DNA of 64,000 bases, taken from the NCBI RefSeq assembly GCF_963169125.1, contig NC_084798.1, forward strand, positions 199,573,481-199,637,480, read 5' to 3'. This DNA comes from Humulus lupulus (taxonomy: Eukaryota > Streptophyta > Magnoliopsida > Rosales > Cannabaceae). The notes under the pieces were generated by a model. The model searched no databases. It was not told the DNA's origin and saw nothing but the letters and a program-made list of their open reading frames with translations. Positions 35,651-48,800 of this stretch are shown here, piece by piece. The position numbers and the translations under genes were made by a program. The number at the start of each line of letters is the position of its first letter. The stretch's first letter is position 1.

Positions 35651-37446
35651 CATACTCTCTTTCTTGATTGATTGGGAATTCTTGCCATCTAGGAGGAATC
35701 AAATCTAGTTTAGGCTCGAGATTGCTCGGGGAGAAGCTTGACATCGTGTTGGGCACATAGGTAACGATTTATAGCCTCAAATCTCTGTGTTTCTCTGGTT
35801 TTTAGCTGAGTTTTAGAGTTTGAAAAACTCAATATGGTTTTTGGTGAGTTTTAGGTTGAAGAAAACAGGAAAAAAACTGGGTTTTCATGGTGAGTCGCGG
35901 CCCTGTTCTTGGGGCACTGCAGCTCTAGTGAACACAGGGAGAAGGAGGTGTCGAACTTCCATTTAAGTCACGGCGCAAGTAGGGGCGCGTCACGGCGTGT
36001 GTATTCCAAAGGAGAGCCCTTGGGCTCTCTGACTTGAGGCAGGCCATGGCTCTTTCGCCTTGGGCCGCGACACTTGAAGGGCTTTTGAGCCTCGGGAAGG
36101 TTTTGAGTGTGGGAACTTAAACCTAAGGGCTCGAGATCGATCTTACTACCCGGTTTAGTAGAATTTGACATCCCAGAGGGTAGGACTCGATCCGGAAGCC
36201 TTTATTCACTCATTTTTAATGAGATTCTCTATTATGGTTGTGACTAGGTTATCGCTAGGGGCTTAGAACCAGGATCGTGATCGATGGTCGTTCTTATTAT
36301 ACATTGCACTTGGACCTAAGGTAAGAAAATCGCACCCAATACGTGATATATGTGATTAGGGCTTGGCCCAGTTGTTGATTGTAACTATGAATAGGGCTCA
36401 GGCCCCTAAGTATGAATATGATTAAGGTTATGTTTGTGCTCGTTGATTAAGCATGCTTGAATGCTCTATATCAGGATAATTGTTTAATGATTGGGTGCAT
36501 TGTTTGCATAATTAGGGCTCGGCCGCGTTAGGGAACATGGTTATGACTGTGTTTGTGTTTAATTGCTTGAGATATATGGTTATTATGTATGCATACTTGT
36601 ATTGTCAGAAGTATGCTTGTCTGTATCTGCATCTGTTTGCCTGGTTATTTGAATATCTGGTTAAGGCATTTACTTATTAGTAAAAGGTGACAATAGCGCG
36701 TTGCGCGCTGGTCGGGAGGCTTATGCCTAATCAGGGACGTACTATTACGTTGGCCGACCCTATGGTCGTTGTAAAACAAAGCGCTTGGCTAGTTCTATGG
36801 CTAGTTACTCAAAGCTAAGAGCAAAGGGCCCTGGGTGACTTTATGGTCACATAGCTAGGGCATAAGGCCCCGGATTGACTCTATGGTCATCTATTCAGGG
36901 CAGCGGGCCCCAGAATGATCCTATGACCATTTATTTGTAATTGTATGCATGCATGGGTAGGTTATTACTGCCGGGCATGCTAGATATGCATCTAAATTTT
37001 GTATTTACTGTTCATGCACATGTTTAAGTTTTCTTGCCGAGCCTTCGCTCACGGGTGCTATGTTGTGTAGGTAAGGGGAAAGGAAAGCTAGACCAGCCAT
37101 GAGTTAGAGAGCTTGGGTTGTGGCGTGTACATATGTGGCTGCTCGACCACCACGGCTGAGGATATCTCAGAGGAACTAGGGTTGTATCCCTTATTTTGCC
37201 ACTTAGGCCAGCTGGTTGTAACTTTTGACTTGTATATACCCTTTTAAACATTTTTTTGTATCATTTTGAGATCCCATGTATGTACTAAACTTTTAAATGA
37301 AAAGTCAACATTTCCTTTTGACCAAAAATTTTAACCCTAACCCTTGACATTAAACTTAGTTACACATTTATAACCAAATGACTTGATTAGCAAGTCTGAC
37401 ATTATAAGTACACTGTGTAACGGTCCTGGATTAGGAGGACGTTACA
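34957..37446 (+). repeat. 5' LTR of the 25-kb gypsy element
   Basis: It starts TGTAACATCCC and ends GAGGACGTTACA (2490 bp), immediately before the PBS. It contains a 76-bp (TC)n run at 35572-35647, against about 38 bp in the 3' LTR. It also lacks a stretch of about 110 bp present in the 3' LTR at about 58354-58468. Conserved donor-like sites lie near 36316 (AAGGTAAGAAAA) and 37068 (TAGGTAAGGGG). Dyads such as CGACCCTATGGTCG (36755-36768) are present. Confidence 0.9.
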
Positions 37447-37449
37447 ACT

Positions 37450-37461
37450 TGGTATCAGAGC
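37450..37461 (+). other. Primer binding site TGGTATCAGAGC
   Basis: A perfect copy of the common plant initiator tRNA-Met PBS, three bases after the 5' LTR end. Confidence 0.95.
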
Positions 37462-38002
37462 GAGCCAAGGCTAAGAATTCCTGAAGACTGGTCGGGCATG
37501 TACACTTGCCACTAAAGACAAGCTCAACTCAGGGTTTGGTAACTATTTATGTGGTTATGTGTTTAACTGCTTTAATATGATATAAATATCCAACCTGCAT
37601 GCCTTATTAGGGAGCATAAGATATTCTGATAGGGCCTGGCCCTTGACTATTGATATGATTATGTGCTTGCCTGCTTAGTTGATAAATAAATGCTTTACCT
37701 ACATTCTAGAGTAGAGAGCATGATATTTGTGTTGGTAAGAGCATGGCTTATTAATTTATGCATGAACTTTATGGGCATGTACTCTAGTACTAATGTTGTA
37801 TGTGAATGCGATGTTGTTTGGTTTTCCCCGTGGGAAGGATTTTGGATGTAATCATCATGCCTAATGGGACAAGTCATTGACTACAGACGAACTCAGAGAT
37901 TATGTACCCAAGGCAGTCAATGGGATCCGTCGGTGTTTATGTTGAGGCCGAAGTTATAGCTAATACCAGAGCCCTCTACCTGCCCCACAGAATTGGAAAC
38001 AA

Positions 38003-38765
38003 GTGTTTACAGATATGCAAGCAAGATTGCAGAGGCAGGAAGAAGAGATTTTGTGGTTGAAGCAACAGGTTCTACCAGAGAACACTTCTTCCTTTGTTAT
38101 GTCAGGAGTGGCACCAGTTTATGCTCAGCCTAGGGTTGAGAATAGGTGGGAATCAATGTATGAGAGGTTTCAAAAACATTACCCTCCAATTTTTGAGGGA
38201 GGCCTAGATTGATTTAGAGCTGAACAATGGATGGGCATGGTTAGCTCCATCCTCGACTTTATGGAGGTGGTAGGCCACGATAGGGTGATCTATGCTACGT
38301 ATGTGTTACGAGAGGATGCCCGGACTTGGTGGGAAGTGGTATCCCAGACGCGAGATACAACTTTGATGAACTGGGAAGAATTTAGGCAGTTGTTTAATGA
38401 GAGATATTATAGTGACGCTGTTAAGACCGCAAAGACAAATTAATTTCTGAGTCTGGTTCAGGGAAATACGACAGTAACATAATATGTTAACAAATTTGAT
38501 GGGTTGGCCAAGTTTACTTTTGATATGGTACCCACAAACATGGCTCAGAAAGAGTGATTTATCCGAGGATTGAATTTCGGGATAGCTCATGGCGTTAAGA
38601 TCACCCCATTACATGAGATCTCTACCTATGCTCAAGTGGTAGGGAGGGCCTTTGTCGTTGAGGGCATAGGAAACGAGATATGGAGGAAGAGCGTGGGGCT
38701 CAGGCAGTGATACCCCCATTTATTGGATTAGGCAAGGGTGCAGGCCTTAGTGATCAGAAGAGGGT
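38003..38765 (+). pseudogene. gypsy gag, broken (25-kb element)
   Basis: The frame reads a coiled-coil start (MQARLQRQEEEILWLKQQ) and PRVENRWESMYERFQKHYPP. The Retrotrans_gag core follows: GHDRVIYATYVLREDARTWW, NWEEFRQLFNERYYSDAVKT and NKFDGLAKFTFDMVP. Stops interrupt it at about 38210, 38441, 38478 and 38554. Gag forms the particle that packages the RNA. The zinc knuckle is absent because the sequence leaves gag near 38765 and, after a short unplaced stretch, joins minus-strand sequence of another element. Compare the intact 190-residue gag segment at 44652-45224. Confidence 0.85.
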
Positions 38766-38828
38766 TTTGATATATTCAGTACCGCTAAGCTAAAAGAGGG
38801 GTTCCGAAACGCTAAAAAATATTCAGTA

Positions 38829-40090
38829 CCATCTTACTCAATAACTGAGTCCTTAGTTCTTACAATTTTGCTGAAGTCATTCAATACAGTGCCCTAGACC
38901 TGGTTCCATCCCTGGCACCAATCCAATTACCATTCTATCTCTTTGGTTAAAGACAACCCTGGAAAATCCCTTAGAAACATATCCAGAAACTTATAGACTA
39001 ATCTAGTCTGTCCTGGTCCCACTGGCATAACCTAAGTGGTAACCACCACACTAGCTAAGAGTTCTCTGCATCCTCCTGCACAAGATCTCTAGCTCTAACT
39101 ACAGATGTCATAAACATAGTGCCAACTACTATAAGGGTTTCTCACTCTCAAACCCAAGAATCGCTATCCTTTCCTTTCAATCCATCATTGCCCCATACTT
39201 GGCTAACCAATCCATATTCATGATCATACTGAAGTCAGTCATAACCAACCCTATCAAATCAACCGATAGTCCCTTCTCACCATAATCTAACCAATCACAA
39301 CATAACCATGCAATTTGCGTAACAAATGTATGCTTCTCTAGATGCAACAAAGCAATGAACAACATGGCACCAAAATCCAGTCAGCACAATACAAAATTAG
39401 AACTAGAAAGCTGACCTACCACCACTGAGGAACTAATCTTAGTCTCAGTCTCCGACTATGATTACATCGGAATGAACACTCGAGCTAGAGCCGAGTTGTC
39501 CACCCATTTTGGCTCACCCTTCCTTCACCTTGAGCAATCCTTCTTGAAATTCCCAATCATTCTACATAAGAAACATGCATTTGCTCAGCATTCTCTCAGA
39601 TGGCGCCTCTTACACCGAGTGCATTCTGGGTAGACTTTCCAATTCTTGTCCTTGCCTGATCCAATAAATGAAGGTATCATTACTAGAGCACCGTGTTCTC
39701 CGGCACTCTCCTTTATAATCTCATTTCCTGTGCTCTCAACAATAAGAGCATTCCCTACCACCTGAGCTAGGTAGAGATTTCATGCACTGGGGCAACTCTA
39801 ATTCCCTGAGCTACTCTAGGATTCAATCCCTGGATAAAAATTTTCTTCCAAGCTACATCTGTGGGTACCATATCAAAAGCAAACGTGGCCAACCCATTGA
39901 ATCTGTTAACATACTCGGTTACTGTTGCGTTTCCCTGAACGAGGTTTAGGAACTCATTCATCTTAGCAGTCTTGACTGCATCACAGTAATATCTTTCATT
40001 GAACAACTGCCTAAATTATTTCCAGTCCATCACAGTTGTGTCTTGTGTCTAGGATACTACTTCCCACCTTGTCCGGGCATCATCCCGCAA
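38829..40090 (-). pseudogene. gypsy gag-protease fragment, minus strand (second copy)
   Basis: This is a near-copy of 43757-45030. On the minus strand it reads part of gag (ERYYCDAVKTAKMNEFLNLV, YVNRFNGLATFAFDMVPTDV), a decayed zinc-knuckle region, and a protease/linker region (MNMDWLAKYGAMMD, matching the usual GMDWL). It lacks the gag N-terminus, leader and PBS. It joins LTR sequence at 40091 and unrelated sequence near 38829. ATATTCAGTACC occurs twice near the left junction (about 38771 and 38818). Confidence 0.8.
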
Positions 40091-41974
40091 TAAAAATGTA
40101 GCACAAGTCGGTCAAGCGTATGATGTGCTCCTAGTTGAGCATAACTATAACGACTAGCGCACAACGTGCTATTGTCGCCCTTGACTAATAAGTCAAGCCT
40201 TTCTCAATTAGATAATGCAAACAGACATCTATCATATGTCAAATATCCAAATACATGACATTTAGCCTGCTTACTCAACAATCATTAGCATAATTATGAT
40301 AATGCACATTTACAGAGACTCAAGCTCTGATCAACCTCATATTCAATATTCATGCCATGCCCTTATCACATGTGTTGCTATGCATTTACAATACAATCAA
40401 TGTCCATTTATAGAGCACTTAACATGCTTCATCAACAATCACCAGCATAATTATAACCATGCACATTCAAACATCCAGATTTAAGGCATTCTATATGCTT
40501 CACCAATAACCACAAGCATAATTATAATCATGCACAATTACAGAGACTCAAGCTCTGATCAATTCCATATTCAACATTCATGCCATGCCATAATCGTATA
40601 TATCATATGCATCACATACTGGGTGTAGTTTTCTTACCTTTGGTCCGAGCATAGGTTACCAATAAACGAGCCACAAGCACGATCTTGTTTCAAAGCCCCT
40701 AGCGATAACCTAGTCACAACCATAATTTAAAACCTCATCAAAATGAGTAAATAAATACTTCCACACCCAATCCAAGCCTCCAGGATGTCGAATCTCACTC
40801 AACTGGGTAGTAGGATCGATCACAGGCTCTAAGAGTTAAGTTCCCACGACTAAAAACCAAATCTGGTCAAAATTTCCCTTAAGCGTCGCGGCCCCCAAAC
40901 CCTATACCCCGGCCCGCCTCCAGACAGAAGCCAGCCTCTTCTCTGACTGTGTCAAGTGCCACGACGCACCTATCTTATGCTGCGGCCCTGCCTGCTCAAC
41001 AGCCAGCCTCCTCCTTCTTCAAGCCTGGGCCGCGGCACCTTAGAACAGAGGCGCGACCCAACCACGAACCAGCCCAAAAACTTGTGTTTTCTTCATTTTA
41101 AAACCTACCCAAACATCTCCAAATCCAAAAATCAAAGTTCCCAAACATCCTAATTATTCAATACCAATAAAACCCAAGCTTCAATTCATTCAAAAACTCA
41201 TCAAAACACAAAATCCAATTCAAGCTTAAAAACTTAAAAAACTTAAAACTTCAAACTTGGATTACCTCTGATTCAGTTGTTTCCCAACTAAATCCTCCGG
41301 CTAAAAAGCTTCTAATCTTCCCTAGAATCGTTGTGCCTCGATCCTCGCTTGAATCCGAGCTAAAACTCAAGTTTCCTTCGAAAATGTAATCGGGTGTGGA
41401 AAATGGAACTTTGAGGGAGAGAGAACGTTCTTTTTATTTCTTAACAGGTTACTTCAAGCTTAAGTAACCTCAAGAAAATCCTAATGCTCGAGGTCCCGAA
41501 AACGCCCCCGGGGTAAAATAGTCAAAACTCCCAGAATTTCCCCCTAATCTCACCAACTCCCAATTTATCATCAAATATTTATTCCCATTACCTAATATCT
41601 CGGTAATGTGCTAAATACCCCTTGACTCACTCCAAGTCAAGTATAAATCTCATTGTGACTTTGTTTGCCTTCGAGGATCATCTCATGTTGTGTAACCCAA
41701 GCATAACCAAATAATAATGAGCACCACACATATACCACATACATGCCAAATATGCCCAAAATTGCCAAAATACGAAAATTGCCCAATTAAACAAAAATGG
41801 GTCAACATGCATATTTAATACACCTAAACATGCATATCAAGTCATATTATGCTGTTATTCACATATTCACATAATGATACACATAAATATCACATAATCA
41901 TATAATTCCAAGATTTTCCATCATGGCCCCCTAACCAAGGCCCTAAGCCTTATTAGGAAATTTGGGTCGTTACA
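40091..41974 (-). repeat. gypsy LTR, truncated, 3' LTR of minus-strand element
   Basis: It ends on the plus strand at GGTCGTTACA and is followed by ACTATCCCCTCC, the reverse complement of a polypurine tract (GAGGGGATAGT). It is therefore the 3' LTR of the internal region to its right. About 0.5 kb at the other end, including the TG terminus, is missing; the sequence begins at GTCGGTCAAGCGTATGATG. It is highly similar to LTR sequence at 48.8-52.7 kb. Confidence 0.8.
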
Positions 41975-44350
41975 ACTATCCCCTCCTTACAGAAATTTCA
42001 TCCTCGAAATTTATCTGAACAACCCGGGATATAAATTCTACATATCTGATTCCAGTTCCCAGGTCGCTACCTCAACCTCACTGTTTCCGTGTAATACCTT
42101 AATCAAAAGTATAACTTTGTTCCTCAAAACCTTATTCTTTCTGTCAAAATCTGAACTGGCTATTCCTCACAGGATAACTTAGCCTCAATCTCCAGATTCT
42201 CATAACTCAACACATGAGTCTCTTCTAACCCATGTCCTCAACATGGAAATATAAAATACATTGTATACAGCCGACAGTGCCAAAACTGATGTTAACCCAA
42301 AGGCAACCTGACTGATCATTTCCAGGATTCCAAACAGTCCTTACTAATCTAGAGCTCAACTTGCCATTTTTCCTCACTCCTTTCCATTGTGATATTCTAA
42401 GGAAGATACAGTCTTCCACTTGGAACTCCATGTTCTTGCATTCCAGATTATCATAACTTTTCCATTTACTCTGAGAAGCGAGCATCCAAGCTCTAACCTT
42501 TTAATAATCTCAATGATCCCCTGAACTACCTCAGATCCAAATATAACATCTCACCCATCTCATTCCAATGAACGGTGATATGCATTCTCTATCATACCAC
42601 ATTTCATAAAGTGCCCTTCCAATAACTGGATAACTCTTTTTCTGATTTAACATCAGTCTGAGGATAATCAACTGTACTAAATTCCAATTGTATATTCATC
42701 GCCTTCTGTAACCTTTCCAAAAACTTGGAAATAAAAGCAGAGTCTTCATCTAGTAAGATATACCTTTAATTCTCAAGAAGGCATACTACCTTTCTCACAT
42801 AGAGGTCTGAATACTGATCAACTATATTACTCGTCCTTACTGATAGAAGTGAGCTCACTTTAATTACTGGCCCATAATGACTCAATCCAAATCACACTAG
42901 CCTACTATCCTTGGCATCTCTACTGCAAAACCTATCGCGATTTTTTCTTTACTTCCACTATGAAATACACAAAGGCTGTGATGGCCCTACTGATTCTTAC
43001 TACTCTGTCTTGACCTACTAACAGGTGAAGAACTTTTCCACAAATTATGTTACGTCTTCATGATGCTTGGATGAAGAAAATAAGAGGTAGTATAAGATTC
43101 ATTCAGAATCTCCCATTTAATCTCAGTGTCCATCGGATCCCGAGTCCGATCCCTTTACCACAATAAACTCATACCTGACACTCCATAATCCTTAGCTAAT
43201 CCAGCTAAGACATTCCCCTCAATCTTCCTATCTGTGGTTCACTTAACTGTTTTCCCTTTGATCCTCTCCGAAAGAGTAAACTCAAGTGTACAACTGGCCA
43301 CCTGGCCCACCAGTAACTCTGCTCTAGTTCTGGTCATACTCTTCAAATAACATGATGCATAGGCAATCACTTTTCCCTATCACTGAGGTGTCATAACAAC
43401 CTACAAACGGATTCAAATCTGTAAAAAGACTCAGAATTATTTCCCAAGGCACATGTAATATCCTTCTCATCCAAGGAAACTCCTGCCCTCTGAGGTGCTC
43501 CTTGATCTTGGCAAATCTCGAACTGAGAGTACACCATAATACCGTTGATCAAGATGATCACAAATCCAATTCAGATAATCTTTGAATATTCTGTTCATCT
43601 AATTCATCAAAACAACTCAACATCAATCAAATCCTCACAACATAACTTAGCACTCTCAGTGCCCTTAACTGATACACAAGACAGTCTTCTATTTATCCTT
43701 CTCCCTGATCTTTAACTGGTACAAACCAGATCAAAGATCCACTTTGGAGAATACCATCGTACTCAATAACTGAGTCCTTAGTTCTTACAATTCTGTTGAA
43801 TCCATTCAATACAGTGCCTTAGACCTGGTTCCATCCCTGACACTAATCCAATTGTCATTCTATCTCTTTGGTGAAAGACAACCCTGGCAAATCCCTTAGA
43901 AACATATCCGAAAACTTACAGACTAATTCAGTCTGTCCTGGTCCCACTGGCACAACCTAAGTGGTAACCACCACACTAGCTAAGAGTTCTATGCACCCTC
44001 CTGCACAAGATCTCTAGCTCTAACTACAAATGTCATAGACACAGTGCCAACTACTACAAGGGTTTCTCACTCTCAAACCCAAGAATTTCTATCCTTTCCT
44101 TGCAATCCATCATTGCCCCATACTTGGCTAACCAATCCATATTCATGATCATACTGAAGTCAGTCATAACCAACCCTATCAAATCAACTGATGAGTCCCT
44201 TCTCACCATAATCTAACTTATCACAACATAACCATGCAATCTATGTAACAAGTCTATGCTTCTCTAGATGCAACAAAGCAATGAACAACATGGCACCAAA
44301 ATCCAGTCAGCACAATACAAAATTAGAACTAGAAAGTTGACCTACCACCA
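41975..44350 (-). pseudogene. gypsy pol, heavily degraded (minus-strand element)
   Basis: On the minus strand, protease-to-integrase order can be followed in fragments. There is a protease-like region (about 44330-44090), then an RT catalytic region decayed to VIILINGIMVYSQFE (about 43560-43515, normally FIDDILVYS). An integrase C-terminal stretch follows: MEFQVEDCIFLRISQWKGVR, then GKLSSRLVR (about 42440-42345). A polypurine tract precedes the LTR at 41974. Loss of the catalytic aspartates and many stops show it cannot encode a working polymerase. Confidence 0.75.
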
Positions 44351-45862
44351 CTAAGGAACTAGTCTCAGTCTCAGTCTTCGACTCTGATTGCATCGGAACG
44401 AACACTTGAGCTAGAGCCGAGTTGTCCACCCATTTTGGCTCACCCTTCCTTCACCTTGGGCAATCCTTCTTGAAATTCCTAATCATTCCACCTAAGAAAC
44501 ATGTCTTTGCTCGGCATTCTCCTAGATGACACCTCTTACACCGAGTGCATTCTGGGTAGACTTTCCAATTCTTGTCCTTGCCTGATCCAATAAACGAAGG
44601 TATCACTACTTGAGCACTGTGCTCTCCGACACTCTCCTTTATAATCTCATTTCATGTGTTCTCAACAATAAGAGCCTTCTCTACCACTTGAGTGTAGGTA
44701 AAGATTTCATGCACTCGGGCAACTCTAATGCCCTGAGGTGCTCTGGGATTCAATCCCTGAATAAACATTTCCTTCCGAGCTACATCCATGGGTACCATAT
44801 CAAAAGCAAACTTGGCCAACCCATTGAATCTGTTAACATACTCAGTTACTTTTGTGTTTCCCTGAATGAGGTTCAGGAACTCATTCATCTTAGTAGTCTT
44901 GACTGCATCACAGTAATATCTTTCCTTGAATAGCTGCCTAAATTCTTTCCAGTCCATCACCGCTGTATCTTGTGTCTGGGATATTACTTCCCACCATTTC
45001 TGGGCATCATCCCACAATACAAATGTAGCACATACCACCCTATCATGACCTACCATCCCCATACTATCGAGAATGGAACTGATCATGCTCATCAATTGCT
45101 CAGCTTTGAAGGGATCTAGGACTCCCTCAAAGACTGGAGGGTAATACTCCTGAAATCTTCGACAAAGAAATTCCCATCTGTTCTCAACCCTAGGCTGAGC
45201 CAATACTGGTGCCACTCCTGGCATAGCAAAGGAAGAGGTGTTCCCTGACAGATTCTACTGCTATTTCAAACACTAATCTCTTCCTCTTACCTCTGCAATC
45301 TTAATTGCACATATGTAAACACCTGCTAGAAATTCTGAGGGGTAGGTGAAGAACTCAAACCCTGGATGTAACTCCTAGCCTCGGTATAGCCACCACCAGG
45401 TCTCATTATTTTCCTCGGGTACATACCCTCTGATTAATTCTGCAATCGATAACTTGACCTATTAAACCTGATGATCATATTCAAAAGCCTTCCCCCACGG
45501 GAGCAGTCATACCACATTACAATCACAAACCACTACAGTGCTAAAAACATGCCCATGACATTCATACATCAATCATAACCCCTGCTCTTCCAACATACAT
45601 ACCATGCCTCCAACTTCAATTTGCAAATATCATATTCATATATATTCACGGAGCAGGTAATCATATAATCATATCAATAATCAAGAGCCAGACTCTATCA
45701 AAATCTCATGCTCCCTAATACAATATGCAGGTAAAGCATTTACATTCTATTTAAGCAGTTAAACACATAACTACAGAAATAGTTACCATTCCCTGAGTGA
45801 AGCTATCTTTAGTGACGAGTGTACATGCCCAGCTTGTCTACAGGAACCCTTAACCTTGGCTC
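44351..45862 (-). pseudogene. gypsy gag with one long open segment (minus-strand element)
   Basis: An uninterrupted 190-residue frame (45224-44652) carries the Retrotrans_gag core: PRVENRWEFLCRRFQEYYPP, GHDRVVCATFVLWDDAQKWW, DWKEFRQLFKERYYCDAVKT and VNRFNGLAKFAFDMVPMDVA. Downstream the zinc knuckle has decayed to CFLGGMIRNFKKDC, losing one Cys and the His (about 44500-44460). A protease start motif reads DFGAMLFIALL instead of DSGATHSFI. It lies between the PBS at 45863 and the pol remnant. Upstream of 45224 the frame is disrupted. Confidence 0.85.
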
Positions 45863-45874
45863 ACTCTGATACCA
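45863..45874 (-). other. Primer binding site TGGTATCAGAGT (minus)
   Basis: The reverse complement of ACTCTGATACCA, four bases from the LTR start at 45878. One mismatch to the usual TGGTATCAGAGC. It orients the internal region 41975-45877 as minus. Confidence 0.9.
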
Positions 45875-45877
45875 AGT

Positions 45878-48800
45878 TGTAACGTCCTACTACTGTAATG
45901 ACCCAACTACTCTAGACTTTGGACCATTAACGAAAACTATCCATAGACACTAATCCTTAATAAAACTTACAAGTGAAATGATCATAACTTTATTAAAAAC
46001 TTGTAAAAATAAATGTTAAACTTACATAAAATTTAAAGTAGGATATGGGATCCCATTGTTTTAAAATCAAAACATAACATAATTGTAATTAAAAGGGATT
46101 ACATAATAAAGTACGGAAAAATACACATAAAACCATAAGTAAAGAAACTTCATCCTCGAATCGAACTCTCGGCCCTTCGATTCCATTCCGCCTCAATACA
46201 CATGCCCAAACTACCAAGAACCTTTCCCGCCATCAAAGCTATTTTCCTGCACATATAAACATAAAAGGAGTGAGCCTAATGCCCAACAAGGAAAATCTAA
46301 CACATAAACCATATATATAAATTTCATATTGTAACATAAAACATATCATAACACATATGTCACATACATACTATAATGGCCATTATTACTTGGGGTCCCA
46401 TAAACTAAACAAGTCATATGCCCATTAGATTAGTGGGGCTTGCTAGCTAAGCAAGTCATATGCCCATAATTTATTGGGGCTTGTTAGTTGTACGGGTCAT
46501 ATGCCAAAGTCTACAATTATACATATTATAGCATATTACATAACACATAATCATAAGATAACATTTATCATAACATATAAATCATTTAACACATAAATCC
46601 TATCTTATTTTCCTTACCAAAAATACCGGGATATGAGAACAGTTTTGGGACTTTGGAACACTCCTAAAAACCATAAATGGAAGGGTGAGTATACTAAAGA
46701 GAATGAGATGAAAAGAATGGAAGAACTATACCATTTAGAATATACTTACCAAAAACCTTATGTTCAAGATCTTAGATTTCCTATCCAAGAATAAAGAATA
46801 AAGTTAGGGTGCTGAATAGAAAACTACAAGAACTTAAAGAGAAATAATACCAAATGAGCTAGAGTTTGGAATACCTTGAATGCTTCTATGACCAATCTAA
46901 ACCTTGAACCTAAATGTGCTATAAACCTTACTTCCCAAGTGTTTAGTAAGCTTATAATGATCAAGCTTATAATCCCCAACCCAAGTGTTTACACTCTCAC
47001 AATAACCTAGCAACTTGCAGCCTCTGAACTTAGCTTGATGAATGAATAAATGGCTGGGTACTAGGTCCTATTTATAGAGTTTAAGAATGAAAAGATCTTC
47101 ATTTAAATTGAATAAAAATAATGGCTTTTTAAGTGAAAAATATTTGAATTATCGTTCAGCAAAGGCTGAAGACTCGTTCAGAAAGATGATGGACTTATCA
47201 AGAGATTAAAGATTTGAATTGAGAACATTTTCAAAAACTTTCAAAATGCACTGAAGGAGGCGATATATCGCCCCCTGTAGGAGATATATCGCCTGGGCCA
47301 GCATGCCCGAGGCAATCGTGCGAAGTTTCGTGTTTTTCGTATCCCCGTACTGCGATATATCGCCCCCTATAGCTGCGATATATCGGCATACGCTGAATAT
47401 TTAAACACGAAATTACACAATTTTAGCTTAATTTGAATTGAGTAAACAGCCTTGACTAAGTCCCCTAACGTTTTCAAAGCTGCTAATAGACCCTAGGATA
47501 TTCAAATATTACTCTTAATAAACTTATTCCTCAAAAATACTTAATTATCATTAAACATACACATGACAAGTGTTACTTTCTTATTGGGTCTATCTAAAAC
47601 TTATAATATAATATTTATCACCACCAATATCAGTCATATTAATCAGACCTTAGGTTAAAATTAATATTCTTAAACTATAGGTTAAACTTAGAAAATCTAC
47701 AAGTGTTACTATGAGTGTCCAAATAAATCCCGGTCTGAACCAAAGTCCACAGTCATAAAAAATACTACTACTATTACTATTATACTACTATCTAACTAGC
47801 TAAGTAAAGTTCTTGGACTCTACAACTACCCAGGGACCGTTACGTTGTGCATTTTAAACAGTGCTGAACTCGCTAACCGAGCCATTTGGTCATAATCGTG
47901 TAACTAAGTGTGATTAACAATCTATGTTTAAAAAATTTGGTTAAAGATACGACGTTTCACTAAAACGTTTACTGTATACATTGGGATCCCAAGAATATAT
48001 TTGAAAGGTTAATTACAGTAACATATTTATAACCAGCCGATCTAAGCGGCAAAATAGGGTTTATCTTTAGTTCCTCTTTAAACCCTCGGCCGTGGCGGTC
48101 GAGCAGCTGCATATGTACACATCGTCACCTAAGCTCTCCAACTCAAGGATGGTCCAGCTTCCTTTTGCCTTTACCTGCACCACATAGCACCCGTGAGCCG
48201 AGGCTCAGCAAGAAAACTCAATATGCTCATGAACAAGTAAAAACATGTCATAAAATGACAATAGCCATGCCTAGTAGTAATAACCCTACTCATTCATGTA
48301 AGCAGGTACCAATAAATGTTTGTAGAGTCTTGTGCTCTGAGTAGATGACTAATAAGTCCCTCTCTCTGAGGTAGATGACTAATAAGTCTCTTTGTATAGA
48401 TGACTAATAAGTCTATATCCTTCGATCAACACTCCACGTGCTAATGCCATCCTTGACTAATAAGTCAATGCTTTACGACCAACACTCATCGTGCTAAGGT
48501 CTTCCTTGACTAATAAGTCAATGCTAGGATATGAGACTAATAAGTCACCCCGGGTCCCTTAGCCCTATACTCTGTATGAGTGTACCTGGCGCTGATCAGC
48601 ACTCCACGTGCTAATGTCATCCTTGACTAATAAGTCAAAGTTTTACGACCAACACTCATCGTGCTAAGGTCTTCCTTAACTAATAAGTCAATGCTAGGAT
48701 ATGAGACTAATAAGTCATCTTGGGTCCCTTAACCATATCCTCTGTATAAGCGTACCTTGCGCTAAGTTTTCTCCCGACCAATAGGTTCGTCAAGCATATG

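Noticed and set aside
35499..35756. Minus-strand frame rich in alternating Arg-Glu
   Set aside because: It is translation of the (TC)n microsatellite in an LTR.
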